This document shows, piece by piece, positions 9,613 to 18,706 of a stretch of 64,000 bases of DNA (its first letter is position 1; each line of letters begins with the position of its first letter). Both the position numbers and the translations under genes were made by a program. The notes under the pieces were generated by a model, which was not told the DNA's origin, did not search any database, and saw only the letters and a program-made list of their open reading frames with translations. The stretch is from Truepera sp965215315 (GTDB lineage: Bacteria > Deinococcota > Deinococci > Deinococcales > Trueperaceae): assembly GCA_965215315.1 (NCBI GenBank), contig CBDCDB010000008.1, forward strand, positions 2,108,001-2,172,000, in the 5' to 3' direction.

Positions 9613-10442
9613 GAAGCCATCTCAAAAACGAATAGTCAGCTGCATAGCTGTTAGAACGGTGGTATGGAACTCACCGATGAACAGTGGGAAGTACTAGGGC
9701 CGCTCATTCCCGAACCAGCTCGACGCAAAGATGGCAAAGGCCGTCCCAGACGAGAACCACGAGCGATACTTAAGGGCATCTGCTGGATATTACGAACGGG
9801 CGCACAGTGGGCTGATTTACCCGAGCGCTATCCGCCCTATCAGACGTGCCATCGGCGCTTTCAAGAATGGGAGAGAAACGGCGTGTTGCGGCAGATTCTA
9901 GAGACTTTAGCGCATGACCCCCTGCAGCGGGGCAAACTCGACTTGTCGGAATGCTTTATCGACGGTACCTTTGTGGCTGCGAAAAAAGGGGGTCAGCAGT
10001 TGGTAAGACTAAACGGGGTAAGGGTAGCAAAGTCATGGCGGTATCGGACGCTGGTGGTACTTGCCTCGCCCTGCACGTTACGTCTGCTAGCCCACATGAG
10101 GTCCGGTTGGTACACGCGACTCTCGCATCTCGACACGTCAGCGGCAAACCCGACAAGTTAATCGGTGACAAAGCGTATGACAGTGATCCGCTTGACGCTG
10201 AACTCGCCGAAGCAGGTGTTGAAATGATTGCGCCTCACCGAAGAAACCGTAAAAAAGCCAAGACGCAAGATGGACGTAAACTGAGGCGCTACAAACGGCG
10301 CTGGAAGATTGAACGGCTATTCGCCCACCTCGGCAACTTTCGCCGTCTGGTCGTTCGCTATGAACATCACTCCCTAAACTTCTTGGCCTTCCTGCATCTC
10401 GGCTGCATCAAATTACTGCTTAGGCGTTTTTGAGATGGCTTC
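9613..10442 (+). mobile_element. IS5-family element (IS427-like), copy 1
   Basis: An 830-bp element bounded by perfect inverted ends GAAGCCATCTCAAAAACG and flanked by TA duplications. An apparently identical 830-bp copy lies at 54458-55287. On the left the terminal 22 bp are present twice in tandem (9591-9612 and 9613-9634). It sits inside the TnpB relic. Confidence 0.88.
9664..10433 (+). CDS. IS5-family transposase (two overlapping frames)
   Basis: Frame one (9664-10161) carries the N-terminal DUF4096-type domain and the first catalytic Asp in FIDGTFVAAKK. Frame two (9951-10433) carries the second Asp region (IGDKAYDSDPLDAEL) and the final Glu in WKIERLFAHLGNFRRL. The second frame is in the -1 register. 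The switch point is an A6-G5 run near 9980, a plausible slippery site. IS427-group elements are known to need frameshifting to make the full transposase. The copy at 54509-55278 is the same, so the split is a property of the element and not a fresh mutation. Confidence 0.82.
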
Positions 10443-10544
10443 TACCTACAAACAAGCTAACCGCTGGTTGTACGACGTGTACGCCGACTACTCGCAGCAA
10501 AGCTTGCGTGACCTTGAGCGGGCCTACAAAAACTTTTTTATATA

Positions 10545-11466
10545 GCATCTAACAGCCAAGAAGCTACAATGAAGGCATGGGAGCGCCTTACAGTAGAGAC
10601 TTACGCTTAGGCGTGTTAGCGGCTTTGGATGAAGGGCTGAGCAAGACGGAGGTACATCGGCAGTTCAAGATCAGCCGGAGCACGGTAGACGATTGGCTTA
10701 AACTGCGAGCAGAAACAGGCAAGGTAACGGCAAACACAGACTACTATCGCGGGCGTCCTGCGGTACTAGGCAACACCGCAGAGGTGCGGGCTTTTACCGC
10801 AGCGCAGCAGCACCGCGCACTTACAGAGATGGCGGCAGCGTGGCAACAAGAGCAAGGCGCAAGGCTGAGTACGATGGCGTTTTCTAGAGCACTTAAGCGA
10901 CTTGGCTATACGCGTAAAAGAAGAGCTATCTCTACCGGGAGCGCTCACCAGCAGCACGGCAAGCCTTCGAGCAGGAGCTAAGCACACTAGACCCGGAGAA
11001 GTGCGTGTATATCGATGAAGCTGGCGTTGAGAACACGCTCGACTATAGCTACGGCTGGAGCCTCAGTACACGCTGCAGTGCTGAGAAGCTGGGACATTTT
11101 ACCCAGCGCGTCTCGATGATTGCCGCCTGGTGTCAGGGTAAGGTCTTGGCACCGATGACCTTCACCGGTTACTGCGACGGCACGGTAGTCGAGACCTGGT
11201 TTGAGCAGGTGCTCATCCCTACGTTAAAAGCTGGGCAGGTCGTTATTCTTGATAACGCCTCATTTCACCGTCAAGCAACCCTGCAAAAGTTACTCGAGCC
11301 GCTCGGTTGCCGTCTACTCGCCCTACCGCCTTATTCTCCTGACCTCAACCTCATCGAGCCGCTATGGAACCAGATTAAAGCCCTTATTAAACATCATCCT
11401 GACCTAGACCGTGCTTTCCATGACAAGGTAAATGACGCTTTTTGTAGCCTCTAAACCGTTAGATGC
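10545..11466 (+). mobile_element. IS630-family element A, copy 1
   Basis: A 922-bp element flanked by TA on both sides (10543-10544, 11467-11468), the hallmark of IS630/Tc1-type insertion. The ends are imperfect inverted repeats starting GCATCTAAC and sharing GCTACAA further in. It truncates the TnpB relic on its right. A second copy is at about 56556-57477 on the other strand, plus an 82-bp end fragment at 55494-55575. Confidence 0.85.
10577..11454 (+). CDS. IS630-family transposase A (two frames)
   Basis: The first frame (10577-10981) is a helix-turn-helix DNA-binding region of the Tc1/mariner type (SRDLRLGVLAALDEGLSK, STVDDWLKL). The second frame, in the -1 register, continues as SYLYRERSPAARQAFEQEL and then carries the DDE catalytic core: YIDEAG, VVILDNASFH, and PPYSPDLNLIEPLWN. 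The switch must occur at a short AAAA run near 10916, weaker than the A7 runs in the other IS630 types here. The second copy has the same arrangement, so the split is inherited. A normal IS630 transposase is about 340 residues, which the joined frames match. Confidence 0.78.
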
Positions 11467-11496
11467 TATAGAAGCGCAGCAAGTACCCGCGCTTTG

Positions 11497-12366
11497 GAGG
11501 GTGTTTTGGAAATCCCCCTGCTTATGGGAGAGTAGGGGGTGAATGGTCAAGCGAAAGCGGTATATAACAGACTTAAGAGAAGCCGAGTGGCAGGTACTCA
11601 CGCCTTACTTGTCGCGGCTCCTACCTCACCCCAAGAGAGGGCTTAGAGCGAGCCACAAGCTCAGAGTATTGGTCAATGCGGTGCGCTATGTGCTGCGAAA
11701 CGGCTATACCTAGCGAGACCTACCGGGTGACTTTCTCCCCGCAGGTTAGGGTCACTAGACCCTTCGGCTAGCGCCGATGACCTAGGCAAAGCGTGTACTA
11801 CCATTTTGCAAAATGGCGAGCCGTGGGGTTGTGGCGCAAGCTCAATAAACATCTGCGGCGAGCACTCAGGAAGAAGCCAGGGCGCAATGAAGAACCGAGC
11901 GCCGGTTGTGCCGATAGTCAATCGGTCGAAGCCGGAAGCTTGCACCAAAACGGCTTTGACGGAGCCAAAAGCGTTGACGGCAAGAAACGGCATCTGCTGG
12001 TCGATACCCTCGGTTTGGTACTAAGCGTGTTGGTCACGAGCGCGAAAGTACCCAAACGCAAAGGACTGTCGCCACTTCTGAACCAGCGTAAACCTCACTT
12101 AACCAAGGCTACACCATTTGTGGCTCGACCGAGGGTATAAGGGCGTCGCTTTTACAAACCGTATTCTCTTGTGCTTCGGTGTCGTGCTTGAGGTCATCGC
12201 CCCCCGAGTTGAGAAAGGCTTTGATTTACAAGCTAGGCGCTGGGTGGTCGAAAGAACGTTCGTATAGGTGAGCATTGCAAATGCTGGGCGCTATGCGCTT
12301 AACCTATGGCTCGGCAACTACCGCCGACTCAGCAGAGACTACGAAACCTTGTCTGCTTTGACATGA
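11497..12366 (+). mobile_element. IS5-family element G, copy 1, decayed and truncated on the right
   Basis: The left end GAGGGTGTTTTGGAAAT at 11497 matches both ends of the complete copy at 40781-41665. The right end of that copy is not found here; similarity runs out near 12360, so the element lost its right terminus. It begins 29 bp after IS630-A. Confidence 0.7.
11543..12366 (+). pseudogene. IS5-family transposase G, inactivated
   Basis: The reading starts MVKRKRYITDLREAEWQVL, hits an amber codon after VLRNGYT where relatives have Trp-Arg-Asp-Leu-Pro, then goes through stop codons and frame changes before recovering as YYHFAKWRAVGLWRKLNKH and DSQSVEAGSLHQNGFDGAKS (first Asp of the catalytic triad). 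A further frameshift near 12090, an in-frame stop at RTFV* near 12267 and a short insertion follow before NYRRLSRDYETL. It cannot make a working protein. The copy at 40801-41620 carries the same amber codon at the same Trp. Confidence 0.8.
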
Positions 12367-12608
12367 TGCTAGGAGGAGTGCAAGGAAGCAAAGTAGAATA
12401 GACGTATGGACGTAATGGCGCGGAGTGATTTCATTGTGAACCTACATGAATTACGGCGCTCACATACGAACCTTTATTAGAAAAATTTAAAATCAGTTAG
12501 AGGTTATACTAAGAACATTTCGGCTTGCTTACAAGAATGGCCTCGAAGGTGCTGAAATTGAGCCGAAAACTTACAACTTCGCTAAAGTCACTGCGGGCAA
12601 AGCTATCC

Positions 12609-13136
12609 CTAAACAAACCGTTCGCGCAGCGCACCCCACGCCGCCGGGTCAGCCGTCCGCAAGGTCACTTCAGCCTCTGGAAAACGAAAGCGCATCCCGT
12701 AAAGCTTTTCGCGGCTTTTAGTCTCTTCGTCGAAAAAACGGACACCTTGCAGCTCACCCCAGAAGAGCGTCCGGCAGCTGCGCTGGGGCCAGAAGTGGGT
12801 CAGCTCGAGCCCCTCTTTGCCCACCGTCACCCGCACGCCGCCTACAGCCAGTACTGCAAAAAGCCCGCCCAAAAGCAGCGGTAAGAGCCAGAACGGAGTT
12901 TCGGAAAGGGTTGGGAACCGCCCAAACCAACCCAAACTCAGCGCCACTGAGTAGAGATAAAGGCCGCACGCGGCAACGCCCAAGAGCCACACGCCCCTAG
13001 TAAGTGAACCAGGGGCATAAAATACGGTTTGCCCCGCCGTTTGGCGAGTTCGCAAAACGCCTAAGTCCAGTTCGTACTCGAAATTGTGGGATGGGAGTTT
13101 AGGGATCATTGTTAAGAGTGCAGGTTTGGCAGGCAC
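12609..13136 (-). CDS. Hypothetical membrane protein
   Basis: A 175-residue protein; the start could also be the ATG ten codons in (MIPKLPSHNFEYELDLG), which would give 166. Two hydrophobic segments lie at residues about 48-70 and 80-100, followed by a soluble C-terminal part of about 70 residues with a strand-rich pattern (VRVTVGKEGLELTHFWPQRSCRTLFWGELQGVRFF) that looks like the PH-like domain found after two membrane helices in many small bacterial proteins. I do not recognise a specific family. The gene follows a strong terminator and stands next to decayed IS DNA; 12367-12608 upstream of its 3' end shows nothing I can assign. Confidence 0.6.
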   Translation of the reverse strand: MPAKPALLTMIPKLPSHNFEYELDLGVLRTRQTAGQTVFYAPGSLTRGVWLLGVAACGLYLYSVALSLGWFGRFPTLSETPFWLLPLLLGGLFAVLAVGGVRVTVGKEGLELTHFWPQRSCRTLFWGELQGVRFFDEETKSREKLYGMRFRFPEAEVTLRTADPAAWGALRERFV

Positions 13137-13157
13137 TGAAGCGACTAGACAAAAAAA

Positions 13158-13192
13158 CCGCGCTCGTCTTGAGCGCGTTTGATTTTTTAACT
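13158..13192. terminator. Strong bidirectional terminator
   Basis: A perfect CGCGCTC / GAGCGCG stem with a five-base loop, with seven A on the left and a T-rich run on the right, reads as an intrinsic terminator on both strands. On the minus strand it now follows IS DNA; before the IS4 and IS630 insertions it probably ended the sulfatase transcript. Confidence 0.75.
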
Positions 13193-13230
13193 ATACCGCC
13201 GTATGCGCTATACGTCAAGCAGATGCACCC

Positions 13231-14609
13231 AAACCCGGACAAAGGTCTGTATAGTCAAAGATGAAACAGCAAACAAACTTTTCAGCCGTCTCTTTACAAG
13301 ACTTTACGCGCCCCTACAAAACACTTTTGAAAGACCGCCGCTTGCAAGAAGGGTTTGATGCGTGTGTATGGGGAATCATTGGTAGCGGGGGTTGCAAGGT
13401 GGCGCAGATGGCGGCGTGCAATCCCCTTACGGCGGGGACGAGATATGGCGAACGCAGGTTGAGGCGGTTGTTACACGGTGGCAACGAGCGCGCTGAGACA
13501 ACAGCCCAAGCGTTGGGAAGTGTGCTCACGTCCGAAGGGGCAAGACAGCTGGCGGGCGAACACGAGGTGCTACTTATCATTGATGAATCTGACCTCAGAA
13601 AGCCATTTGCACGCGAGCTGGAGTATCTCGACACAGTGCGTGACTTGGACGGCAATCTGGTTTCCGGGTTTCACACGCTCACAGTTTTGGGTATCGGCGG
13701 GACAGGTCACCGGGCGCTTTTGTACCAGCACAGCTTTTCAGCTCAGGCTCCCGGGTTTGTCAGCGTCAACGACGAATACCGCACGGCGATGAAAGGGGTT
13801 TCAGCTGCGCTCAAAGCCGAACGGGTGGGTCGGCTGTTGTGGGTGATGGACCGAGGTTTTGACGACCACAAACTGCTGCGGTGGCTCCATGAGCGCGGTG
13901 AATGCTTCGTAGTACGTTCGCAACATCCCAAGCGCCGGGCCAAAATACGCGTAGACGCCCCTGCCAAGCCGCTTGAAAGCTGGCTCAGTGAGGCTGCTGT
14001 TACGGGTCAGCTGCCGTTGGAAAAACGGTTGCTGAGCCCGACCTCGAGTCGGGCTTGCTACCAGGTGGCTGTTCGTGCCTTACGCCTGGAACTTGAGCAG
14101 CTACCTGGGAACGACATGAGCGTCGTGAAACTTAGCCATCCCCGACTGGCGCAACCGTGGTTGCTGTTAAGCAACCTGCGTTTGGATGACGAACGCGCGG
14201 CGCAACTCGCCCTAGCAGAACGCATCGTTCAAGCCTATCGGCAACGCTGGGCGATTGAGGACTTGTTCGGTTGGACCAAGGACGCGCTCGACTGGGAGAG
14301 CGTGAGACTCCTCGATTACGAGGCGCTGCGTACCCTGGTTGCCTTGGCCTGGCTTGCCGCCGCATTTATCTTCGATCTCGGCGCAACGCCCGAGCGACCC
14401 GAGGTTTTGTTTCTGGCGACGCTCGGCAGCTGGACGCCGGGTAAAGCCAAACCTGGCAAAGCTGCCCTCTGCAAGGGTCTCGCCCGGCTATCGCATCATC
14501 TGGTGCTTGAACACCTCGCCAAAAACCCGGCTAAGGCCGCTTCGTTACGCCGCTTGACCCATGACTTACTGCGTTCCTGACCTGCTTGATTAAGTTTCGT
14601 TCGGGTTTT
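13231..14609 (+). mobile_element. IS4-family insertion sequence
   Basis: The element surrounds an intact IS4-type transposase. The left end AAACCCGGACAAAGG at 13231 and the inverted right end near 14596-14609 (TTTCGTTCGGGTTT) match imperfectly. I could not identify a convincing target duplication, so the exact boundaries are approximate. Confidence 0.65.
13261..14580 (+). CDS. IS4-family transposase, intact
   Basis: A single open frame of 439 residues, the usual size for the family. The DDE residues are visible: Asp108 in IIDESDL, Asp197 in VMDRGFDD, and Glu333 in the family signature Y-(2)-R-(3)-E-(6)-K (Tyr326, Arg329, Glu333, Lys340, in YRQRWAIEDLFGWTK). It is the only transposase in the window encoded whole in one frame without a slip, so it is the best candidate for an active element. 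It moves its own DNA by cut-and-paste. No second copy occurs in the window. Confidence 0.9.
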   Translation: MKQQTNFSAVSLQDFTRPYKTLLKDRRLQEGFDACVWGIIGSGGCKVAQMAACNPLTAGTRYGERRLRRLLHGGNERAETTAQALGSVLTSEGARQLAGEHEVLLIIDESDLRKPFARELEYLDTVRDLDGNLVSGFHTLTVLGIGGTGHRALLYQHSFSAQAPGFVSVNDEYRTAMKGVSAALKAERVGRLLWVMDRGFDDHKLLRWLHERGECFVVRSQHPKRRAKIRVDAPAKPLESWLSEAAVTGQLPLEKRLLSPTSSRACYQVAVRALRLELEQLPGNDMSVVKLSHPRLAQPWLLLSNLRLDDERAAQLALAERIVQAYRQRWAIEDLFGWTKDALDWESVRLLDYEALRTLVALAWLAAAFIFDLGATPERPEVLFLATLGSWTPGKAKPGKAALCKGLARLSHHLVLEHLAKNPAKAASLRRLTHDLLRS

Positions 14610-14613
14610 AGTA

Positions 14614-15602
14614 GCACTTCCAACATTTACAGCTCTAGTCTAAGCTAAGGCATGGCGAGCTATTCACTAGACCTGCGGGAACGGATTGTCAAAGCGCATG
14701 TCGATGAAGGGCAGAGCAAAAGTGCCGTAGCCAGACGCTTTGGGATAAGTCGCTGGAGCGCCCTGCGTTACGTCAAACGTTCTGCAGCGGGGAAGCTAGC
14801 AGCAACACCCCATCCGGGTAGAAGACGGCGGCTTGACGCTGAAGGTTGCGAGGTGTTGCGGCGGCAGGTTAGGGCGCAGCCTGACTGGAGCCTCGAGCAG
14901 CACGCCGCAGCACTTTCTAAAGCGACAGGTATAGAGCTTAAGTCGTCGGTAGGAAACTATCTCAAGCGGTTGGGCATCACGCACAAAAAAAGAGCTTCAG
15001 AGCCACAGAACGCGACGAGGAAAAGCGAACTGCGTACCGAACAGACGTCAGTCACAAAGAGATAAACTCACTTGTCTTCATCGACGAAACGAGCGCTTAT
15101 GTCGGACAAAGCCGTGAGTATGGCTGGGCAGCAAGCTGTGAGCGTGTCCATGACACCCGACCTAAAGGCAAAAAAGAGTGGGTCAGTTTGATTGCTGCGA
15201 TAGCCCTTGAGGGCAAAATAGCTGAACAAGCGTTGGTCGTTCCTGATACGGTCAACAAAAATGCTTTTCTGGCTTTTCTTGAAGCCACGCTGCTCCCAAC
15301 CCTTGCCGAGGGCAGTGTTTTGGTCTTAGATAATTGGACAGTGCATCATGGTGAAGAAGTCAGAGAGCTGACCGAACGCTTTGGCTGTGAACTCTTATAT
15401 CTACCGACCTACTCGCCTGACCTAAACCCAATCGAACATCTGTTCGCCAAAGTTAAAGCGTTCATCAAAAGCCTTCGGCCCGATACGCAGGGCAAGCTCG
15501 TCCAAGCCTTCTGTGAGGCGGTCAAGTCTGTTACGCCTGCAAACGTTCTTAGTACCTTCGAGCATTGTGGCTACGGAATAGAGCAGTGAAAGGTGGAATT
15601 GC
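14614..15602 (+). mobile_element. IS630-family element C
   Basis: A 989-bp element flanked by TA (14612-14613 and 15603-15604). The ends are imperfect inverted repeats (GCACTTCCAACATTTAC and GCAATTCCACCTTTCAC). It lies immediately beside the right end of the IS4 element. Confidence 0.82.
14652..15589 (+). CDS. IS630-family transposase C (two frames, -1 shift)
   Basis: The first frame (14652-15065) encodes the helix-turn-helix part (MASYSLDLRERIVKAH, SKSAVARRFGISRWSALRY). The catalytic half lies in the -1 frame up to 15589, with VFIDETSAYVG, VLVLDNWTVHH and PTYSPDLNPIEHLF giving the three acidic residues. The frames meet at seven adenines after the codons for ITH, near 14983-14990. Slipping back there gives KKSFRATERDEEKRTAYRTD with no stop, so the joined product would be about 312 residues. 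This is the standard arrangement for frameshifting IS630 elements. Confidence 0.82.
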
Positions 15603-15760
15603 TATAGGTTGCACCCGGACAAAAGTCTGCGTAATACGCTTTAGACTCTTTGAGAGTGGTCGTTTGGAGCAAAAAAAGGTTGTTTGCAAGGCCCCAAAAG
15701 AACGTCTCCAAACCTTTTCATAGCCGTTTGAAGATGTTTACTGCCAAGTAAGTGCAGCTT

Positions 15761-17305
15761 CTACAGAGGGCTGTCCTCAGCTTTACGGCACCCTGCCGCC
15801 TGACAAGTTCGCAGGACGTCCAGCTTAGCGGAAAGCGCCGAGAGGAGCGTGTCATCGGCAGTTGCGGCGATGTTACTTAACTCGAACGGGTCATGTTCCA
15901 AGTCGTACAGCTCTTTTTCTTTGCGACCGTCCGCGTAGCTGTAGTCGACGTAAAGATACTTTGACGACCTGAGAGCCTGGTAAACGGGGATAGGTAGAGG
16001 CCGTGGCGAACCGGGTGAAAAGCCTTCCTGCGGCCAAAACTCGTGCAAGACCTGTTGCCGTTCGGACGTAGCGTTACCTTTGCCAAGCCAGGGTGCAAGC
16101 GAGCGACCGTCTACCGAGTCAGGCGTCGGTGCGCCCGCCAAGTCGGTCAGCGTCGGCGCGAGGTCTGAAAGCAGGGACAGGGCGTCAACCGTTTGTCCGG
16201 CAGGAACGCCGGGGCCACGTACGACTAATGGAACGCGCGCTGAAGCGTCGTAGGGGGTGAGCTTCACGTCTACAAGCCGGTGGTCGCCGCTATGTACGCC
16301 GTGGTCGGACGTAAAGACGATATAGGTCGAATCAAGCTCGCCGGTTGCCTCGAGCGTCTTAAGGAGCGAGGCGACCATCTCATCTACTGCCAAGAGCGCC
16401 TGCGCCTGTTTGCGGTAGGTCGCGTCAAGGGTGGCGATACGCTCAGGGGGAAGGGAAGGGAATCCAGCAAGCCACGTAGGTTTGTCGGTTATATCCGCCT
16501 CGTTAAACGAAGGTGAACGCGGCGCTTGCCGCCCCGCAAACATAGTCTGATGCCGGGGTGCAGGCGTAGAGGGTAGGTGCGGGGCGGTCGGTGTAAGGTA
16601 CAAAAAAAACGGCTTGGGCTTTTTCGAACTGCGCTTTACAAAATTCGTAGCGACGTCACTCAGCACGTCGGTCTGATAGTCGCGCGGACTGTTGCCGTAC
16701 TGCTTGATCTGACCGTTTCGGTTGACCGAATAGTTGTACATCGCGTAAGGGCCGCTTTCACGTCCGTCTTCAGAAAAATCGAGAAACCCAAACCACTCGT
16801 CCCAACCGGGTGGAATGTAACGCTTGCCGGGAGACGAGAACCCCTCGGGGGGCACCTTGCCCTCAGGGTAAGCGTTAAAGTATTTGCCCACCAGAGCGGT
16901 GTGGTAGCCGTTATTTTTAAGCGAAGTCGCTAACGTTAAGGTTTCAGCGCCGGAGGTGAAAAAGTTGGGGAAGCCGCCGCTCGTGCCGTCGTTTGAGCGG
17001 ACGCTGTGGTTGTGCGCGTACTGACCCGTCAAGATACTCGCCCGACTCGGACAGCAGAGCGGCGTCGTCGCGTAGGCGCTCGTAAAGGTTGTGCCCTGGT
17101 CAACTAAAAGCCGCTGCACGGTGGGCATAAACGCGAGCGTATCGGCGTTCTGGTCGTCGGTGACGATCAGGATGATGTTAGGTTTCGTTGAATCGACTAT
17201 GGGGACGTTCCGATAACACGAGACGGTAAAGATGCCGAGGATCAGGACGGCAACAAACCGCTGCGAAAAGTGACGGACTTTAGTTGACAAAGTGGCTCCA
17301 GACAT
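15761..17305 (-). CDS. Sulfatase, lipoprotein type
   Basis: Type I sulfatase of the alkaline phosphatase superfamily, 514 residues from the ATG at 17305 (a TTG six codons upstream is also possible). A lipobox, GIFTVSC with Cys30, suggests a lipid-anchored protein outside the cytoplasm. The active-site signature C-x-P-S-R is present as LCCPSRASILTG; the second Cys (about 85) would be oxidised to formylglycine by a maturase not in this window. The metal ligands are seen in IVTDDQNAD and FTSDHGVHSGDH. It hydrolyses sulfate esters, probably on a polysaccharide; the substrate is unknown. IS4 and IS630-C sit between its 3' end and its likely terminator at 13158. Confidence 0.9.
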   Translation of the reverse strand: MSGATLSTKVRHFSQRFVAVLILGIFTVSCYRNVPIVDSTKPNIILIVTDDQNADTLAFMPTVQRLLVDQGTTFTSAYATTPLCCPSRASILTGQYAHNHSVRSNDGTSGGFPNFFTSGAETLTLATSLKNNGYHTALVGKYFNAYPEGKVPPEGFSSPGKRYIPPGWDEWFGFLDFSEDGRESGPYAMYNYSVNRNGQIKQYGNSPRDYQTDVLSDVATNFVKRSSKKPKPFFLYLTPTAPHLPSTPAPRHQTMFAGRQAPRSPSFNEADITDKPTWLAGFPSLPPERIATLDATYRKQAQALLAVDEMVASLLKTLEATGELDSTYIVFTSDHGVHSGDHRLVDVKLTPYDASARVPLVVRGPGVPAGQTVDALSLLSDLAPTLTDLAGAPTPDSVDGRSLAPWLGKGNATSERQQVLHEFWPQEGFSPGSPRPLPIPVYQALRSSKYLYVDYSYADGRKEKELYDLEHDPFELSNIAATADDTLLSALSAKLDVLRTCQAAGCRKAEDSPL

Positions 17306-17633
17306 GCGCCTAACGCGGTTCAAGTAATTTTTGTTGTGAGGTCACGTTTTACGGGATGCTGTATAAGATGACGCCGTGGTGGCAGAGGACTCGGGCCCAA
17401 CCAACCACTTCTCCGGCGGTACTTGGGTGCGCAGCACCTATACGTGCGGTACCCATGCCAACGGCGAAGGTGAGGACAAAAGCGGTTGCGCTGAAGATAG
17501 CCTTCGTCCACACCGAAACTATACAACCCGCCAAGCCGACTGAGACCGGTTTATGAAGACCCGGCGTTGGGCAGTGCCGAAAAGGTTGCTTCGGTTTTAG
17601 TACAAGCCTCGGTTTGAAAGGTAAAACCCAGAC
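17306..17633. other. Intergenic region, no convincing gene
   Basis: A 61-codon minus-strand frame from a TTG at 17534 reads as a short hydrophobic peptide (SATAFVLTFAVGMGTARIG) but has no ribosome site. I see no RNA gene or clear terminator here. The stretch probably contains the sulfatase promoter and the 3' untranslated end of gpsA. Confidence 0.4.
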
Positions 17634-18617
17634 CTAGCCCTCGGCCTTGACGTTCCGGCCCATCAGCTCACGAATGACCGCTTCCGGCGCTTTTCCAGAA
17701 ACAACTTCATAAACAGCTTCCGAGATGGGTAGCTCGAGCCCCCTCTCTCGTGCGTACGCGACCACCGCCCGCACCGTCGGAATCCCTTCGGCAGTGAGAT
17801 GTACGGCCTCGAGGTCGCTCAAGGTTTCGCCGCGGGCGAGCCGCACCCCAGCCTGATGGTTGCGCGAACCGCCGCTGCTGCACGTCGCCATCAGGTCGCC
17901 CAACCCCGAAAGCCCGTAAAACGTCTCTACGCTGCCGCCCAGACTCACGCCGAGCCGCACCATTTCGGCGAGGCCACGCGTGACAAGAGCCGCCTTTGCG
18001 TTGTCCCCGAGGCCGAGGCCGTCGCACATTCCGGCAGCGAGTGCGATCACGTTTTTAAGTGCGCCGCCCAGCTCGAGGCCCACCAAATCCGCGCTCGTAT
18101 AGACCCGAAACGCCCCCTGACTAAACCAGCTCTGTACGTCTTTTGCTAAAGCAGCTTCGCTCGAGGCGACCGTCGCCGACGAGGGCAACCCACGTGCGAG
18201 TTCAGCAACTAGATTTGGCCCGGAAAGCGCCGCTAGTACCGCGTGAGGTTGGAACTCGGCAATGACTTCAGTTGGGCGTTTTAAGGTTCCGGACTCGAGC
18301 CCCTTGGTTCCACTGATAAATGCGCGAACCGGTGGCAACAACTCTAAAACGTCCCGCAGGTTTCGGCTCGGCACCGCGACAAAGACCGCTTCAGCGTTTT
18401 CTAGAGCGCCCACATCCCCTATGAAAGAGAGTTGTTCGGAAAGGTTGAGGCCCGGAATATAGGGCGTTCTCCTTGTTTGCGTAAGCTGCGCCGCCATTTC
18501 CGCTCGCCGCGCCCAGAGCGTAACCGAGAGTGCCGGGTTGTGGGCCAGCAGCTGCGCCAGCATCGTTCCCCACGCACCTGCGCCGACCACCGCGAGATAA
18601 ACAGAAGCGTTCGCCAT
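17634..18617 (-). CDS. gpsA: Glycerol-3-phosphate dehydrogenase [NAD(P)+]
   Basis: A 327-residue cytoplasmic enzyme that reduces dihydroxyacetone phosphate to sn-glycerol 3-phosphate, the backbone for membrane lipids. The dinucleotide-binding loop is GAGAWGTMLAQLL at residues 12-24. Other family blocks are FISGTKGLE near residue 104, LSGPNLVAELARGLPSSATVAS near 130-152, the catalytic Lys segment LGGALKNVIALAAGMCDGLGLGDNAKAAL, and GLSGLGDLMATC. The plsY acyltransferase that uses its product is encoded separately at 38 kb. The gene is divergent from the FmdB-like gene with about 90 bp between them. Confidence 0.95.
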   Translation of the reverse strand: MANASVYLAVVGAGAWGTMLAQLLAHNPALSVTLWARRAEMAAQLTQTRRTPYIPGLNLSEQLSFIGDVGALENAEAVFVAVPSRNLRDVLELLPPVRAFISGTKGLESGTLKRPTEVIAEFQPHAVLAALSGPNLVAELARGLPSSATVASSEAALAKDVQSWFSQGAFRVYTSADLVGLELGGALKNVIALAAGMCDGLGLGDNAKAALVTRGLAEMVRLGVSLGGSVETFYGLSGLGDLMATCSSGGSRNHQAGVRLARGETLSDLEAVHLTAEGIPTVRAVVAYARERGLELPISEAVYEVVSGKAPEAVIRELMGRNVKAEG

Positions 18618-18706
18618 GCGCTCAGCTTAACAGGGCTTTGTCAAGGGGAATGCTAGAATCTAGTCTTGTGCGCGCGGCCTTGACGCGCTGCGCCGGAGGA
18701 ACAAAA

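Larger units (their letters stand above)
9407..10544 (+). pseudogene. TnpB (IS200/IS605-type RNA-guided nuclease) relic, interrupted
   Basis: From the GTG at 9407 the reading resembles the N-terminus of TnpB: KLRPTATQAEKL, then CRHIYN, an amber codon where the family has Trp, GLARRKEAY and GLTYVQQ. At 9590 it is cut by an IS5 element. Removing that element and one TA copy lets the frame run on without a break (AEMT-TYKQANRWLY), through QQSLRDLERAYKNFF, a strong TnpB block. It is cut again at 10544 by an IS630 element. Only about the first 100 codons remain and the catalytic RuvC part is absent. Upstream, 9290-9360 holds small hairpins that may be the left end of the original element. Confidence 0.75.

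Noticed and set aside
9269..9625. 118-codon minus-strand frame over the TnpB relic
   Set aside because: It is antisense to a recognisable TnpB N-terminus and itself matches nothing.
12519..12660. Short plus-strand frame reading FRLAYKNGLEGAEIEPKT
   Set aside because: It looks protein-like for about 45 codons but has an upstream stop, no start and no family match, and then runs into the convergent gene at 12609.
17349..17534. 61-codon hydrophobic frame between sulfatase and gpsA
   Set aside because: TTG start without a ribosome site and short length; kept only as a note in the intergenic entry.
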